Positions 34,773 through 43,542 of a stretch of DNA of 64,000 bases are shown here, one piece after another (position 1 is the first letter of the stretch; the number at the start of each line of letters is the position of its first letter). A model generated the notes under the pieces. That model saw only the letters and a program-made list of their open reading frames with translations, had not been told where the DNA came from and did not search any database. A program made the translations under genes and the position numbers. Source of the DNA: Methanoculleus taiwanensis (GTDB lineage: Archaea > Halobacteriota > Methanomicrobia > Methanomicrobiales > Methanoculleaceae); NCBI RefSeq assembly GCF_004102725.1, contig NZ_LHQS01000001.1, positions 1-64,000 on the forward strand, written 5' to 3'.

Positions 34773-35429
34773 ATGACCACCGGGACTGATGAAGCGGCAA
34801 CCTTCGCCGACCTGGCCTACGGGATCTTCGAGATCGTCCTCAACCGCGAGCTCTCTCACGCGGGAGCACCGCTCTTCGAACGGGTCGAGAGCGGGCAGGA
34901 GTTCCGCGCCGACCTCGAGGCGATCTTCGCCGGGTTCGCCGAGGACTACCCCGAGCTCGCCGGTGCACTGACGAGCCGGTTCGGTTCGACCGAAGCCATA
35001 TACGAGCTCCTCCTCGCCGGGGAAGGCGTCACGCCCTCCAAGACCACGCAGATGTACTGGATCGTCGAGGACGCCCCGAACGCCGGATGCAGCCCTGTCG
35101 ACGACGAACTCGGCGGCAAATGGCTCATCTTCGCCGAACCGGCCGACGCGGACGAGGCGTGGCGGCGCGTCCGGAACGAGACCGCCGCCGGACGGCTCGG
35201 CACCTCGGCGCGGGTCAGCACCGCAAAAGAGAACCCCGACGCCCGCGACAACCGGACGGTCATCTACGTCTACACCGCCGACTGGCGGGACGAGGCGGAC
35301 GTCATGCGGGTGCGCGAGCGGCTGCGCGAACTCGGGTTTGTCGACCGGCTCGGCTACAAGCGCAACATCGAGACCTACCAGGGCGAGTACAGCGAGAAAG
35401 GGAAGAAAGTCACGTTCTACAGTGCGTGA
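34773..35429 (+). CDS. uncharacterised protein, putative phosphothreonine-lyase-like/BLES03-like
   Basis: A 218-residue soluble protein. The N-terminal half (LSHAGAPLFERVESGQEFRA and on) is helical and acidic with no assignment. The C-terminal half, from MYWIVEDAP to the end, with GGKWLIFAEPADADEAWRRV, RLGTSARVSTAKENPDARDN, VIYVYTADWRDEADVMRVRE and RLGYKRNIETYQGEY, resembles small proteins annotated as putative phosphothreonine lyase domain or BLES03-like. It follows thi4 by 12 bases and is probably in its operon, though no link to thiamine is known. Start ATG preceded by CGGAGG. Confidence 0.68.
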   Translation: MTTGTDEAATFADLAYGIFEIVLNRELSHAGAPLFERVESGQEFRADLEAIFAGFAEDYPELAGALTSRFGSTEAIYELLLAGEGVTPSKTTQMYWIVEDAPNAGCSPVDDELGGKWLIFAEPADADEAWRRVRNETAAGRLGTSARVSTAKENPDARDNRTVIYVYTADWRDEADVMRVRERLRELGFVDRLGYKRNIETYQGEYSEKGKKVTFYSA

Positions 35430-35544
35430 CGCTCCCGCAAAGGCTCGAAAAAGAGAGTGGCTGATCCACGGAGAAGAATCCGGGGAGGCCTGTCCTTATT
35501 TTCCGTATCGTTCCGGCTCTCCGGCGTCTACCGGGCGTCAGGGA

Positions 35545-35691
35545 TTATGCCTTCCGCTCTTTCGACTTTGCCCGGAGGTTCTCGTATCCGCACTTGCGGC
35601 AACGGGTTGCGCGGATTGCGTTCCGTGCATTGCATTTCATGCAGATCTTTACATTGAGTAACCGTGCTTCTGCTTCAGCGAATCGTGCCAT
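35545..35691 (-). CDS. rpl40e: 50S ribosomal protein L40e
   Basis: A 48-residue basic zinc-ribbon protein read leftward from the ATG at 35691. It starts [20 protein letters not shown] and continues [20 protein letters not shown] before a Lys-rich tail. The CxxC-x10-CxxC pattern binds zinc. Size and sequence fit archaeal L40e, which in eukaryotes is made as a ubiquitin fusion. It lies downstream of the XTP pyrophosphatase/Kae1 genes only on the other side of 70 bases, and probably has its own promoter. Confidence 0.93.
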   Translation of the reverse strand: MARFAEAEARLLNVKICMKCNARNAIRATRCRKCGYENLRAKSKERKA

Positions 35692-35763
35692 GAATCAAAC
35701 ACCACTTGTCAGTTTACTACTATTCGTTCTCTGAACTTTTAACAGTTCTGTCGGTATGCCGGC

Positions 35764-36300
35764 CTATCCGGCGAGCGTGCCTGCCAGCCACTCGCTGAAC
35801 AGAGCGAGCGCCCGCGCCCGGTGCGAGATCCGGCTCTTCTCGGCGAGCGGGATCTCGGCGAGCGTCCGGCCTTCGTACTCGAAGATAGGATCGTAGCCGA
35901 ACCCCGCATCCCCGCGCGGCTCGACGATGGTGCCCGGGAGCACCCCGCGGAAGATCCGGATCCCCCGCTCGTCCGCATACGCGATCGCCGTCTCGAAGTG
36001 CGCGTTCCGGTCGGCTTCGCCCGCCATCAGCTTCAGAATCCCGGCATTGCCGATAGTGCCGGCGACGTAGGCGGCATACGGCCCAGGGAACCCCCGGAGA
36101 GCGTCGACACAGAATGCCGTATCGTCGACGATCAGCGGGCGGCGCAGAACCTCGAAGGCATACCGCGCCTTCTCGCGGGCGATCTCCCCGACATCGTCGG
36201 CGCGGTACTCCGGGCACTCGAGCGGGACGTGCTCGGCCTCAAGCAGCCCTGCAAAGGACGCGGCGACCTCGCGTGCCTTGTGCGGGTTGCTCGTCACCAC
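35764..36300 (-). CDS. XTP/dITP pyrophosphatase (HAM1/RdgB)
   Basis: A 178-residue house-cleaning NTPase that hydrolyses inosine and xanthosine triphosphates. The start is GTG at 36300, giving VVTSNPHKAREV, the family TSNxxK signature; the stop codon of the upstream Kae1-Bud32 gene is only 9 bases before it. Further motifs are IVDDTAFCVDALRGFPGPYA and GDAGFGYDPIFEYEGRTLAE, ending with SHRARAL. Length and order match archaeal Ham1. It is translationally coupled to Kae1-Bud32. Confidence 0.95.
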   Translation of the reverse strand: MVTSNPHKAREVAASFAGLLEAEHVPLECPEYRADDVGEIAREKARYAFEVLRRPLIVDDTAFCVDALRGFPGPYAAYVAGTIGNAGILKLMAGEADRNAHFETAIAYADERGIRIFRGVLPGTIVEPRGDAGFGYDPIFEYEGRTLAEIPLAEKSRISHRARALALFSEWLAGTLAG

Positions 36301-36308
36301 CGCAAGCT

Positions 36309-37892
36309 TCAGAGGTACCGCCCCCGGAGCTCCACCTCGCGCTCGCGGGCGAGCACCTCGCCGGCACCAGGAAAGACTCCTGCATACCCCCGAGCGAAGG
36401 CCGCTTTCAGTTCCTCGTGCTCGTCGGTCGTGCTCTCGAGCGTCTGGAAGAGGACGTGCAGATCGACGCCGCGGCTCTCAAGCTCGGCCGAGACGTGGGC
36501 GAGCCCGAAATCGATCAGCACGCACCGGTTATCTTCGAAAATCATATTGCTCGTCGTGAGATCGCCGTGGATGATCCCGGCGCCGTGAAGCCTGCCGACG
36601 GCGACCCCGGCGAGCCGGAGCGTCTCTTCGCTCATCGCGTACTTCAGCACGTCGCCCTCGACCCGCTCCATCACGATGGTATCGGCGGTGACATCCCGGA
36701 TGACTGGCGTCCGCACCCCCGCCCGCCGGGCTGCCGCAATAAGCCGCGCCTCGGCACGCGTCCGTTCGGTAATCAGCCTTCGATCGAGGAGCTCGTTCCG
36801 GTAGCGCTTGCTGACCCGGCGCTTGGCGACGTCGCCGCCCTGCACCTCGACGACCGCCTCAGCCCCGCGGAGGGGGCCGCCTTCGAGCGTGAGCCCCCGG
36901 ACGGCCTCGCCGGGCTCGGAACGCCAGACGACCGGCACCTCGTCGGCGCGGTAGCCGGGCCGGACCTGCGACTCCTCGATCGGGAGCAGGGCGCCGTGCT
37001 CGAGCATCACCCTGCCGGTATAGGCGATCATCGCCCCGTTATCGCCGAGGTACGTCCGCTCAGGCACCGCGAAGCGGGCACCGCGGTCTTCGCACATCTC
37101 GCGCAGCATCTCCTGGAGACGGCTATTCGCACCGACCCCGCCGACGAGGAGCACCTCGTCCTTCCCGGCGTGGGCGAGCGCCCGCTCCGTCACCTCGACG
37201 CACATCGCGAACCCCGTCTCCTGCAGCCCGTGGCAGACGTCCTCGATCGGCGCCTTGCTCTCCTGCGCCGCACTGATGAGACCGGAGAACGCGAGGTCCA
37301 TCCCTTTGACCGTATACGGGAGTTCGATATAGTTCCCGTCCCGGGCGAACCGTTCGACCACCGGCCCGCCGGGGTGCGGAAGGCCGTGGCTCCGGGCGAA
37401 CTTATCGAGGGCGTTCCCGATCCCGATATCGAGCGTCTCGCCGAAGATCCGGTACCTGCCGTTCAGGTACCCGAGCACCTGGGTATTCGCCCCGCTCGCG
37501 TAGAGGACGATCGGGTCGTCAAACCCGGTCGCCCACCGCCCGATCTCGACGTGCGCCACGCAGTGGTTCACGCCGACGAGCGGCAGGTCGAGGGCGAGCG
37601 AAAGCGCCCGGGCCGCGGTCGCAACGGTGCGCAGGCACGGCCCGAGCCCCGGCCCCTGCGAGAACGCTATCGCCTGCAGGTTTTCAGCGGCAGGCAGGAC
37701 GCGGGCGATCACCTCCCGCATCACGGAGGCATGGTGCTGCGCCGCCTCGCGGGGATGAATCCCTCCGGTGGGAGGAGCGTACGGTGACGAGTGGAGCGCG
37801 ACGAGGTCGTCTCCAAAAACAGCGGCGCTGAGGTTCCATGCTGTGCCTTCAAGTCCCAGCACCTCGCCGACCGGCGGCTTTAATTCAGGCAT
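36309..37892 (-). CDS. Kae1-Bud32 fusion, KEOPS t6A synthase and kinase
   Basis: A 527-residue fusion of two KEOPS subunits that make t6A37 in ANN-decoding tRNAs. Residues 1-325 are Kae1/TsaD, with the metal-binding His110-x3-His114 (VNHCVAHVEIG), the ASGANTQVLGY ATP loop, and VGGVGANSRL. After a short linker, residues about 345-527 are the Bud32 RIO-like kinase, with KRYRNELLDRRLITERTRAE, the catalytic HGDLTTSN (His442-Asp444) and the metal-binding DFG (Asp461), ending in the conserved Arg/Tyr tail RGRYL. Such fusions are common in Euryarchaeota. It is coupled to the downstream XTP pyrophosphatase. Confidence 0.97.
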   Translation of the reverse strand: MPELKPPVGEVLGLEGTAWNLSAAVFGDDLVALHSSPYAPPTGGIHPREAAQHHASVMREVIARVLPAAENLQAIAFSQGPGLGPCLRTVATAARALSLALDLPLVGVNHCVAHVEIGRWATGFDDPIVLYASGANTQVLGYLNGRYRIFGETLDIGIGNALDKFARSHGLPHPGGPVVERFARDGNYIELPYTVKGMDLAFSGLISAAQESKAPIEDVCHGLQETGFAMCVEVTERALAHAGKDEVLLVGGVGANSRLQEMLREMCEDRGARFAVPERTYLGDNGAMIAYTGRVMLEHGALLPIEESQVRPGYRADEVPVVWRSEPGEAVRGLTLEGGPLRGAEAVVEVQGGDVAKRRVSKRYRNELLDRRLITERTRAEARLIAAARRAGVRTPVIRDVTADTIVMERVEGDVLKYAMSEETLRLAGVAVGRLHGAGIIHGDLTTSNMIFEDNRCVLIDFGLAHVSAELESRGVDLHVLFQTLESTTDEHEELKAAFARGYAGVFPGAGEVLAREREVELRGRYL

Positions 37893-38001
37893 GAAACGGC
37901 CGATTGCTCCTATGGATTACTTATGAAAGACTGGTTATTCAATCGCCAGACCCGGTGAAAAGGTTCACACGTTGTTCCTGGAGACCGAGCCTCTCTGGTA
38001 T

Positions 38002-38154
38002 CTACTTGTTAAATTCGGTATAGCCGCACTTGCCGCAGGCGCTGCGGTCAGGGTGCGCCGCCATCAGAACGCCGGGGCCGCACCGGGGGCAGTGCCGCTT
38101 CTGCAGGACTGCGCGGTCGCCCTCGACCGTGTAGCACGCTGAACGCTTCGCCAT
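38002..38154 (-). CDS. rps27ae: 30S ribosomal protein S27ae
   Basis: A 50-residue zinc-ribbon protein. From the ATG at 38154: MAKRSACYTVEGDRAVLQKR, then HCPRCGPGVLMAAHPDRSAC and GKCGYTEFNK. The two CxxC pairs hold a zinc ion. Length and sequence match archaeal S27ae. The ATG is two bases after the stop of the S24e gene, so the two are one operon. Confidence 0.95.
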   Translation of the reverse strand: MAKRSACYTVEGDRAVLQKRHCPRCGPGVLMAAHPDRSACGKCGYTEFNK

Positions 38155-38156
38155 AT

Positions 38157-38450
38157 TCAGGCCTCACTCTCGCCGGCGGCGGCTCCCCGCTTGAGCAGGT
38201 ACTCGCGTTCGGTCTGCAGCTTGCTCTCTTCGGAGTCGTAGATCCGGGCAACGCCGGTCGCTTCCATCTTCCCGAAACGGGTCTTTAACGAATCGATCAC
38301 GACCAGGTTCTCGTTCTTGTTCTGGAGCGCGGCAATCTTCTCGAGGATAATCTTCCGGGACGGGGTTGCGCCTTCGTAGGTAAGGGTAAACGCAAGCTCC
38401 CGCCGGTTTAACAGTTCGTTCCTCGCATCACGTGTGAATTCAAACTCCAT
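38157..38450 (-). CDS. rps24e: 30S ribosomal protein S24e
   Basis: A 97-residue protein starting MEFEFTRDARNELLNRRELA and containing the S24e signature TRFGKMEATGVARIYDS, with ATPSRKIILEKIAAL before it. The family is archaeal/eukaryotic and lies next to S27ae in nearly all archaea, as here. The gene follows the dephospho-CoA kinase gene by 54 bases that are AT-rich (atatttatttaaaac, near 38473) and could serve as a promoter. Confidence 0.96.
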   Translation of the reverse strand: MEFEFTRDARNELLNRRELAFTLTYEGATPSRKIILEKIAALQNKNENLVVIDSLKTRFGKMEATGVARIYDSEESKLQTEREYLLKRGAAAGESEA

Positions 38451-38504
38451 CGGTATCCCTCAAATATTGTAGACATATTTATTTAAAACATAGGGCTCAC
38501 CGGC

Positions 38505-38990
38505 TCATCCGGTGACGAAGAGGCGGAGCAGGGATGCCGCCTCTTCTTTCGCCTTCGCATCGACGATGCGCAGGACGACGCCCTCTCCGGGCTGGCCGTA
38601 GAGAACGGCCGAACCGATCGGAGCCGCGATCACCATCGGGATCACCCCGAGGTCTTCCTCGCCGTCGACGACAATGAGCCGTGGCGGATCGGCGACCGCT
38701 TCCTCGATCGCCGTAATGAGCTCGCCGGTTATCATCCCTGCAGGGTTCCAGGCGCCCACCCTCCGGCTCCGGAGGAGAGGCGACCGGGTGACGGGTGTCC
38801 GCATCGTAAACCCGTCGATAACGGCAACGTCGGGGGTGATGCCCAGTTTCACGAGGTTCTGCGTGACGACATCCCCGACGACGTAGATCTTCCGGCCTTC
38901 AAGCGCGGGGAGAAGGCCTGCGATGTCGGGATAGAGGACACCGAAGGGCTTTTTGAAACAATCCCGATGCTCGTCCGGAAGCCTGTACAT
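38505..38990 (-). CDS. GTP-dependent dephospho-CoA kinase (DUF359)
   Basis: A 161-residue enzyme that makes CoA from dephospho-CoA using GTP, the archaeal substitute for CoaE. Motifs of the family: VVGDVVTQNLVKLGITPDVA, VIDGFTMRTPV, then ITAIEEAVADPPRLIVVDGE and EEDLGVIPMVIAAPIGSAVL, ending in GQPGEGVVL. The start ATG at 38990 overlaps the Spt4 stop by one base (TGATG). It lies between the Spt4 and S24e genes, its normal archaeal position. Confidence 0.95.
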   Translation of the reverse strand: MYRLPDEHRDCFKKPFGVLYPDIAGLLPALEGRKIYVVGDVVTQNLVKLGITPDVAVIDGFTMRTPVTRSPLLRSRRVGAWNPAGMITGELITAIEEAVADPPRLIVVDGEEDLGVIPMVIAAPIGSAVLYGQPGEGVVLRIVDAKAKEEAASLLRLFVTG

Positions 38991-39196
38991 CAGCGGACCT
39001 TCAGGGCGTACCGTCCGGCCATGGTGATCTTCATCTTCTTTGCGATCTCCGAGTGCTCGGGATCGATGATCACCAGGTAACCAGCCCAGTCTTCGCTTAA
39101 ATTGGACGTTCCGCAGATCACGCAGGCCTCGCCGTCGACGACCCGGTGACACTCCCTGCAGACCCGCAGCTGCTTTTTGGCCTTACGCACCGCCAT
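38990..39196 (-). CDS. spt4: transcription elongation factor Spt4 (RpoE'')
   Basis: A 68-residue protein that pairs with Spt5 to raise RNA polymerase processivity. The zinc ribbon is CRECHRVVDGEACVICG (two CxxC pairs, about 12-28); the rest, TSNLSEDWAGYLVIIDPEHS, is the Spt5-binding sheet. From the ATG at 39196, it begins MAVRKAKKQLR; the gene overlaps the RpoE' 3' end by 14 bases. Confidence 0.95.
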   Translation of the reverse strand: MAVRKAKKQLRVCRECHRVVDGEACVICGTSNLSEDWAGYLVIIDPEHSEIAKKMKITMAGRYALKVR

Positions 39197-39764
39197 GGGC
39201 ACCACTCCGCTCCTTCTCCCGCTCGAGCTCCTCTTCCAGCCACTTCTCGGTGCCAAGCCCGGACTGCCGCATGGTGAGGCCGATCTTGCTCTCCCGGGGC
39301 TCCCGCTCGTTCAGCGAAAGTGCCACGATACGTGCCCGGACACCGTCGCCGACCGCGATGTAGCGTTTCGACTCCTGGCAGATCAGGCGGGCGTTCTTCT
39401 CGTCGTAACTGATGTAGTCGTCGGAGATCTGGCTCACGTGCAGCATCGCGTCGATAGGCCCGAGGCTCACGAACGCACCGAAACTGGTCGTCTCGACGAC
39501 CTGCCCCTCGATGACCTCCTGCAGGGCGAGGCGGAGCACCAGCGCTTCGAACCGGACGTCGTAGTATACCGCCCCGTCCCCGGGGATCAGTTCTCCCTGG
39601 CCGACGTTCAGTATCTTCGTGACGGCAATGTAGATGCCGATCTCTTTTGTAATGCTTCCTTCGAGCTGCTCCTGCAGCACATTCAGGATAACTTTCTCAA
39701 GATCCTCACCGAGGCGGCTCGGGGGAACCCGAACCTTATCCTCCAGCGTCATTTTGAAATACAT
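39183..39764 (-). CDS. rpoE1: RNA polymerase subunit E' (Rpo7)
   Basis: A 193-residue homologue of eukaryotic Rpb7. The N-terminal RNP domain begins MYFKMTLEDKVRVPPSRLGE and contains IYIAVTKILNVGQGELIPGD; the C-terminal S1/OB domain has EGQVVETTSFGAFVSLGPID and HVSQISDDYI. It forms the polymerase stalk with Rpo4. The ATG at 39764 is six bases downstream of the PIN gene stop. Confidence 0.96.
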   Translation of the reverse strand: MYFKMTLEDKVRVPPSRLGEDLEKVILNVLQEQLEGSITKEIGIYIAVTKILNVGQGELIPGDGAVYYDVRFEALVLRLALQEVIEGQVVETTSFGAFVSLGPIDAMLHVSQISDDYISYDEKNARLICQESKRYIAVGDGVRARIVALSLNEREPRESKIGLTMRQSGLGTEKWLEEELEREKERSGAHGGA

Positions 39765-39769
39765 GTTAT

Positions 39770-40150
39770 CTATCCCCGGATCAATTCCAGCGTCTTCTGT
39801 TTTCTCATCGTAACGACGGCGATACCCAGGCGGAGCAGGGTCTTTCTGAGATTTCTGTCGTTGGTGACAACGATGCAACCTTCCCGCTCGGCATACTCGA
39901 CCATCCGTTCGTCGACGTACCGGCGGTCGCTCATGCTCGGGACGATCGTCGAACGGCCTGCCATGGCAAGGCCGATACGTGCGGCGGCAGCGTCTTTCCC
40001 GCGGCCCCGGGCGAGGCCCGAGAGCTCGGCGACCACATCTTCGAGCGTAACCGCGTCATAATCTCCGACAAGCATGCGGAGCTCGTCATAGATGTCGATG
40101 CCAAACTGTCCCGGCATCATCAGGGCGTTGGCGTCCAGCAGTACTTTCAC
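39770..40150 (-). CDS. PIN-domain protein, Fcf1-like
   Basis: A 126-residue PIN-domain nuclease. From the GTG at 40150 it reads [20 protein letters not shown], with catalytic Asp at residue 6 and later acidic residues in [19 protein letters not shown]. Fcf1/Utp24-like archaeal PIN proteins next to eIF2 gamma are thought to act in rRNA processing. The GTG overlaps the eIF2 gamma stop (GTGA), so the two are coupled. Confidence 0.9.
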   Translation of the reverse strand: MKVLLDANALMMPGQFGIDIYDELRMLVGDYDAVTLEDVVAELSGLARGRGKDAAAARIGLAMAGRSTIVPSMSDRRYVDERMVEYAEREGCIVVTNDRNLRKTLLRLGIAVVTMRKQKTLELIRG

Positions 40151-41382
40151 TCGGTCAGGACTCCCATGCCGATCAACCGCCATCGTCCCCCTACCTGCCG
40201 GCTGATGGCAATGCGTGCACCGATCTCCGCACAGACCGGCCGCTTGAGCAGAACCTCGATCGTGTCTTTCTTCGTGTTCACCACGACACCGACGGTCACC
40301 GCCGTGCCGACGGAGAGCATGAGCGGTTCTTTATGCTTCAGCGGTTCGATGAGCTGCTCGCTGTCGGAACCGACGACGCGGTCCATCAGCGTCACCTCGA
40401 ACTTCATCCTCTCCCAGACGGGAGGCAGTTTATCGACGTGCCCGGCCACCTGTCCCGCAAGCGTGTCGCTCTTCGTGAGAGACGGATCGAGTTTCGTCGC
40501 GAGACCAAGCAACCCGCCCGGCGTCGCCTCGGTGACCTTGATAGAACCGGCGTTGATGGAGGTGACCTTCGTCGTTATCGGTTCCCACTTCGTCCGGTTC
40601 TCGACCTGGAGCTGCCGGCCGGGCCGGATCTCGATATCGTCGCCCTCTTTGAGAATACCCCGGGTCAGCGACCCGCCGATAACGCCGCCCTTCACATCCC
40701 GCCAGCTGCAGCCGGGTTTGTTGATATCGAACGACCGTGCGATGAGCATGATCGGTTCGTCATCGGGGTTCCGCTCGGGTTCGGGGATCGTCTCGTCGAG
40801 AGCCTGGATCAGGGCGCCGATATTGATCCCCTTCTGTGCCGAGACCGGGATGATCGGAGCGTTCTCCGCGATGGTGCCCCTCACGAACTCTTTTATCTGC
40901 TGGTAGTGCGCCACCGCCTCGGTCTGGGAGACGACATCGATCTTATTCTGGACGATGACGATATTCTGTATCCCGATCAGTTCAAGCGCCATCAGGTGCT
41001 CTTTCGTCTGGGGCTGGGGACAGGCCTCGTTAGCGGCGATAACGAGCATCGCTCCGTCCATGAGTGCCGAACCGGAGAGCATCGTCGCCATCAGCGTCTC
41101 GTGGCCGGGTGCATCCACGAAAGAGACTGTCCGGAACGCCTCTACCTTCGACCCGCACTTCGGGCACTCCGGGGTGCTCACATAGGCATCAAAGCCCTCG
41201 CACCCCTCGCACCGGTAAAATGTGGCGTCGGCATACCCGAGTCGGATGGAGATACCTCGCTTGATCTCTTCACTATGCCTGTCCGTCCAGACTCCCGTCA
41301 ATGAACTGACAAGCGTGGTCTTGCCGTGATCGACATGACCTACAAGCCCAATATTGACACCCGGAATGTGTACATCACGCAA
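40147..41382 (-). CDS. eif2g: translation initiation factor aIF2 gamma subunit
   Basis: A 411-residue GTPase that brings Met-tRNAi to the small ribosomal subunit. G1 is GHVDHGKTT (residues 15-23), followed by the zinc knuckle [21 protein letters not shown]3 DAPGHE, and G4 NKID; domains II and III follow, ending in [18 protein letters not shown]-like sequence. The start is TTG at 41382 ([12 protein letters not shown]); an AAGGAGG ribosome-binding site lies 12 bases before it, and a TATA element (tatatag) further upstream. Length and motifs match archaeal aIF2 gamma. Confidence 0.96.
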   Translation of the reverse strand: MRDVHIPGVNIGLVGHVDHGKTTLVSSLTGVWTDRHSEEIKRGISIRLGYADATFYRCEGCEGFDAYVSTPECPKCGSKVEAFRTVSFVDAPGHETLMATMLSGSALMDGAMLVIAANEACPQPQTKEHLMALELIGIQNIVIVQNKIDVVSQTEAVAHYQQIKEFVRGTIAENAPIIPVSAQKGINIGALIQALDETIPEPERNPDDEPIMLIARSFDINKPGCSWRDVKGGVIGGSLTRGILKEGDDIEIRPGRQLQVENRTKWEPITTKVTSINAGSIKVTEATPGGLLGLATKLDPSLTKSDTLAGQVAGHVDKLPPVWERMKFEVTLMDRVVGSDSEQLIEPLKHKEPLMLSVGTAVTVGVVVNTKKDTIEVLLKRPVCAEIGARIAISRQVGGRWRLIGMGVLTE

Positions 41383-41393
41383 AAGTACTCGAA

Positions 41394-41412
41394 CCTCCTT
41401 ACTCTATATATG
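41394..41412 (-). promoter_or_regulatory. promoter and ribosome-binding site of the aIF2 gamma operon
   Basis: On the minus strand a TATA element reads ccatatatagag at about 41403-41414, followed by AAGGAGG at 41394-41400 and then the TTG at 41382. This supports the TTG as the real start. Confidence 0.6.
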
Positions 41413-41592
41413 GTGACACTACTTATACATAATCAGTGATGGTTATCGAATCGCTCCCTTTTATGAATTACACGTTTTCCTGATCTACTCCATACAACAA
41501 CGCGAGAGGAAACATACTTCGTATGAAAAATCTTGCCGAAACGAGGGAAAGTTTAAACATTGCGTACGAGTAATACAACAGTGAACACGAGT

Positions 41593-42015
41593 ATGACAGG
41601 TGATGCAGAACTATCACGAATCGGGATCTCGCTTCCGAAGAACCTGCTTGACAAATTCGATGAAATTCTGACCCTTCGGGGATATTCGTCCCGTTCGGAG
41701 GGGATACGGGATTCAATTCGGAGTTATATCACGCACTACCAGTGGATCTCCGATGTCAAGGGCGAACGCCAGGGCGTCATCACCATGGTCTACGACCACG
41801 ACCAGCGGGGACTCCTGCAGACGCTCACCGAGATCCAGCACGACTACGCGGGGATCATCCAGGCTTCGCTCCACTCGCACGTGACGCATAACAAATGCCT
41901 GGAAGTCATCCTGATCCGGGGCGACGGAACGGAACTCAAAAATATCGCCGAGAAACTGATGTCGCAGAAAGGAGTGGAATCGGTCAAGCTGACGACGATT
42001 CCGATCGCCGATTAA
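41593..42015 (+). CDS. nikR: nickel-responsive regulator NikR
   Basis: A 140-residue ribbon-helix-helix repressor controlling nickel uptake. Residues 4-46 are the RHH DNA-binding domain (SRIGISLPKNLLDKFDEIL), and the C-terminal ACT domain has the nickel ligands His83, His94, His96 and Cys102 (QHDY, LHSHVTHNKC). Nickel is needed for coenzyme F430, hydrogenases and CO dehydrogenase. The ATG at 41593 is taken; a GTG at 41581, near the expected transcription start after the TATA element at about 41550, is an alternative. Its last four bases overlap the convergent DUF2098 gene. Confidence 0.93.
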   Translation: MTGDAELSRIGISLPKNLLDKFDEILTLRGYSSRSEGIRDSIRSYITHYQWISDVKGERQGVITMVYDHDQRGLLQTLTEIQHDYAGIIQASLHSHVTHNKCLEVILIRGDGTELKNIAEKLMSQKGVESVKLTTIPIAD

Positions 42016-42305
42016 CCGCCTCCTTCGCAGCTCTGGTCGGTGGTCACCCAGGCCTCTTTGAGCCTCTCCGCAAACTCTTTTTCCTGCTCGACGAACGTAT
42101 CGATATTCCGCTCTTCTTCGTGTCTCCGCTCGACGGGACCCGCCTGCCCGATGACAACGAGCTCGTCCACCAGGTAGAAGAGATGGGTGCTGTCGAGCTC
42201 GGCGTACTGTCTGCCGTCTATCTCCGCGAGCGCGAGGACGGTACCCGACGTCCCCGTCCGGGGATACCGCACCGGAATACCGACTGCAACCTCGTCAACC
42301 TTCAT
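42012..42305 (-). CDS. DUF2098 protein
   Basis: A 97-residue protein found mostly in methanogens. The beta-rich N-terminal half (VGIPVRYPRTGTSGTVLALA and the following WxxLDST-like YAELDSTHLFYLVDELVV) is the DUF2098 domain; the C-terminal half is a charged helix. Function is unknown. It overlaps NikR's 3' end and begins 55 bases from the divergent YcaO gene; a TATA-like element between them could serve both. Confidence 0.9.
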   Translation of the reverse strand: MKVDEVAVGIPVRYPRTGTSGTVLALAEIDGRQYAELDSTHLFYLVDELVVIGQAGPVERRHEEERNIDTFVEQEKEFAERLKEAWVTTDQSCEGGG

Positions 42306-42324
42306 ACGGTAGGATCTAATCTGC

Positions 42325-42334
42325 TAAACTATAA
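42325..42334. promoter_or_regulatory. shared bidirectional TATA element
   Basis: The 55 bases between the DUF2098 and YcaO start codons contain one AT-rich run (actataaatg). It lies about 25 bases from the leftward start and about 30 from the rightward one, the right distance for both, so both messages may be leaderless. Confidence 0.5.
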
Positions 42335-42360
42335 ATGATCCCCTTGCCTGATCTGTACCA

Positions 42361-43542
42361 ATGAAGTGCACCATCCGGCAGGTTCAGAAGCGCTACTTCG
42401 ACGGTACGCACCGGTTCAAATCCCCCGAGGAGACATACGCCGATATCGCCCCGCTGATGGATCAGGCAGGGGTCACCGAGGTCGTCGATATCACCCACCT
42501 CGACCGGCTCGGCATCCCGGTCTACTCCGCCTCCCGGCCGAATGCCGCTCCGGGATCGGTCAGGGTGCATGCAGGGAAAGGGAAGGAGCCTATCCACGCG
42601 GAGGTCTCCGCCATGATGGAGGCGCTCGAACGCTACTGTGGCGAGTACCGCGGCGACCGCATGGATTACGCGACCTACGGGGAGATGGGCATTCACCGGG
42701 CGGTCGACCCCGAAGACCTCCTCATCCCGCGCCGGATCGGGCAGCATGAGAAGATCCACTGGACTCCCGGGTGGGACATCCTGAACGACGAAGAGGTCTA
42801 CCTCCCGAGCAACGCCGTCTTCCACCCCTACGACACCCTCGGCATGACGACGCCGATCTTCCGGAGCGATACGAACGGGCTTGCCTCCGGGAACGTCCTC
42901 GAAGAGGCGATCCTCCACGGCATGCTCGAGGTGATCGAACGGGCTGACTTAAGCATCGCCGAAGAGCGCCGCTCGCTCGGTCGGCGCCTCGTCATCGGGC
43001 ACGACTGCCCGGCGCGGGAGGTTATCGACCGGTTCGAGGAGAACGGCATCGAGATGCACCTCTGGCTGCTTGCGGGGAAGACAGGGATCCCGACGGTTGC
43101 CGCGGCGGCGGACGATACCGTCACCCGCGACCCCGCCATGCTCGTCATGGGCTCGGGGACGCACACCTGCCCCGAGATCGCCGCGCTCCGTGCGGTCACC
43201 GAGGTGGCGCAGAGCCGGGCGAGCTACCTGCAGGGCGGCCGTTCGGATCCGCAGCGCGAACTCTTCATGCAGAAGGTCGGCTACGACCGGTTCAAGCGGA
43301 TCAACAAAATGTGGTTCTGCGAGGCAGAATCCGTCGATATCGCGGATCTGCACGATTACAGCACCCCGTACTTCGACGAAGATATCAGGCGGACCCTGCA
43401 GGAAGTCGGCGAGCACGCGGACCGCGTCTGCGTCTGCGATCTCTCCCGGACACCGGTGCCGGTCGTCAGGGTCGTCATCCCCGGGTTCGAGGTCTCGCAT
43501 ATCGATAAGGATCGGCGCCGGCAAGCTCCCCGAAATCAATAA
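42361..43542 (+). CDS. YcaO protein for McrA glycine thioamidation
   Basis: A 393-residue ATP-dependent YcaO enzyme of the methanogenesis marker 1 type, which turns a backbone glycine in the McrA subunit of methyl-coenzyme M reductase into thioglycine. YcaO sequence markers: YFDGTHRFKSPEETYADIAP, LDRLGIPVYSASRPNAAPGS, HAEVSAMMEALERYCGEYRG (ATP/Mg Glu residues) and MGSGTHTCPEIAALRAVTEV. The C-terminus VPVVRVVIPGFEVSHID is close to the marker family. The usual partner TfuA is not nearby. The gene is probably leaderless. Its 3' end overlaps the convergent deacetylase gene by seven bases. Confidence 0.9.
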   Translation: MKCTIRQVQKRYFDGTHRFKSPEETYADIAPLMDQAGVTEVVDITHLDRLGIPVYSASRPNAAPGSVRVHAGKGKEPIHAEVSAMMEALERYCGEYRGDRMDYATYGEMGIHRAVDPEDLLIPRRIGQHEKIHWTPGWDILNDEEVYLPSNAVFHPYDTLGMTTPIFRSDTNGLASGNVLEEAILHGMLEVIERADLSIAEERRSLGRRLVIGHDCPAREVIDRFEENGIEMHLWLLAGKTGIPTVAAAADDTVTRDPAMLVMGSGTHTCPEIAALRAVTEVAQSRASYLQGGRSDPQRELFMQKVGYDRFKRINKMWFCEAESVDIADLHDYSTPYFDEDIRRTLQEVGEHADRVCVCDLSRTPVPVVRVVIPGFEVSHIDKDRRRQAPRNQ

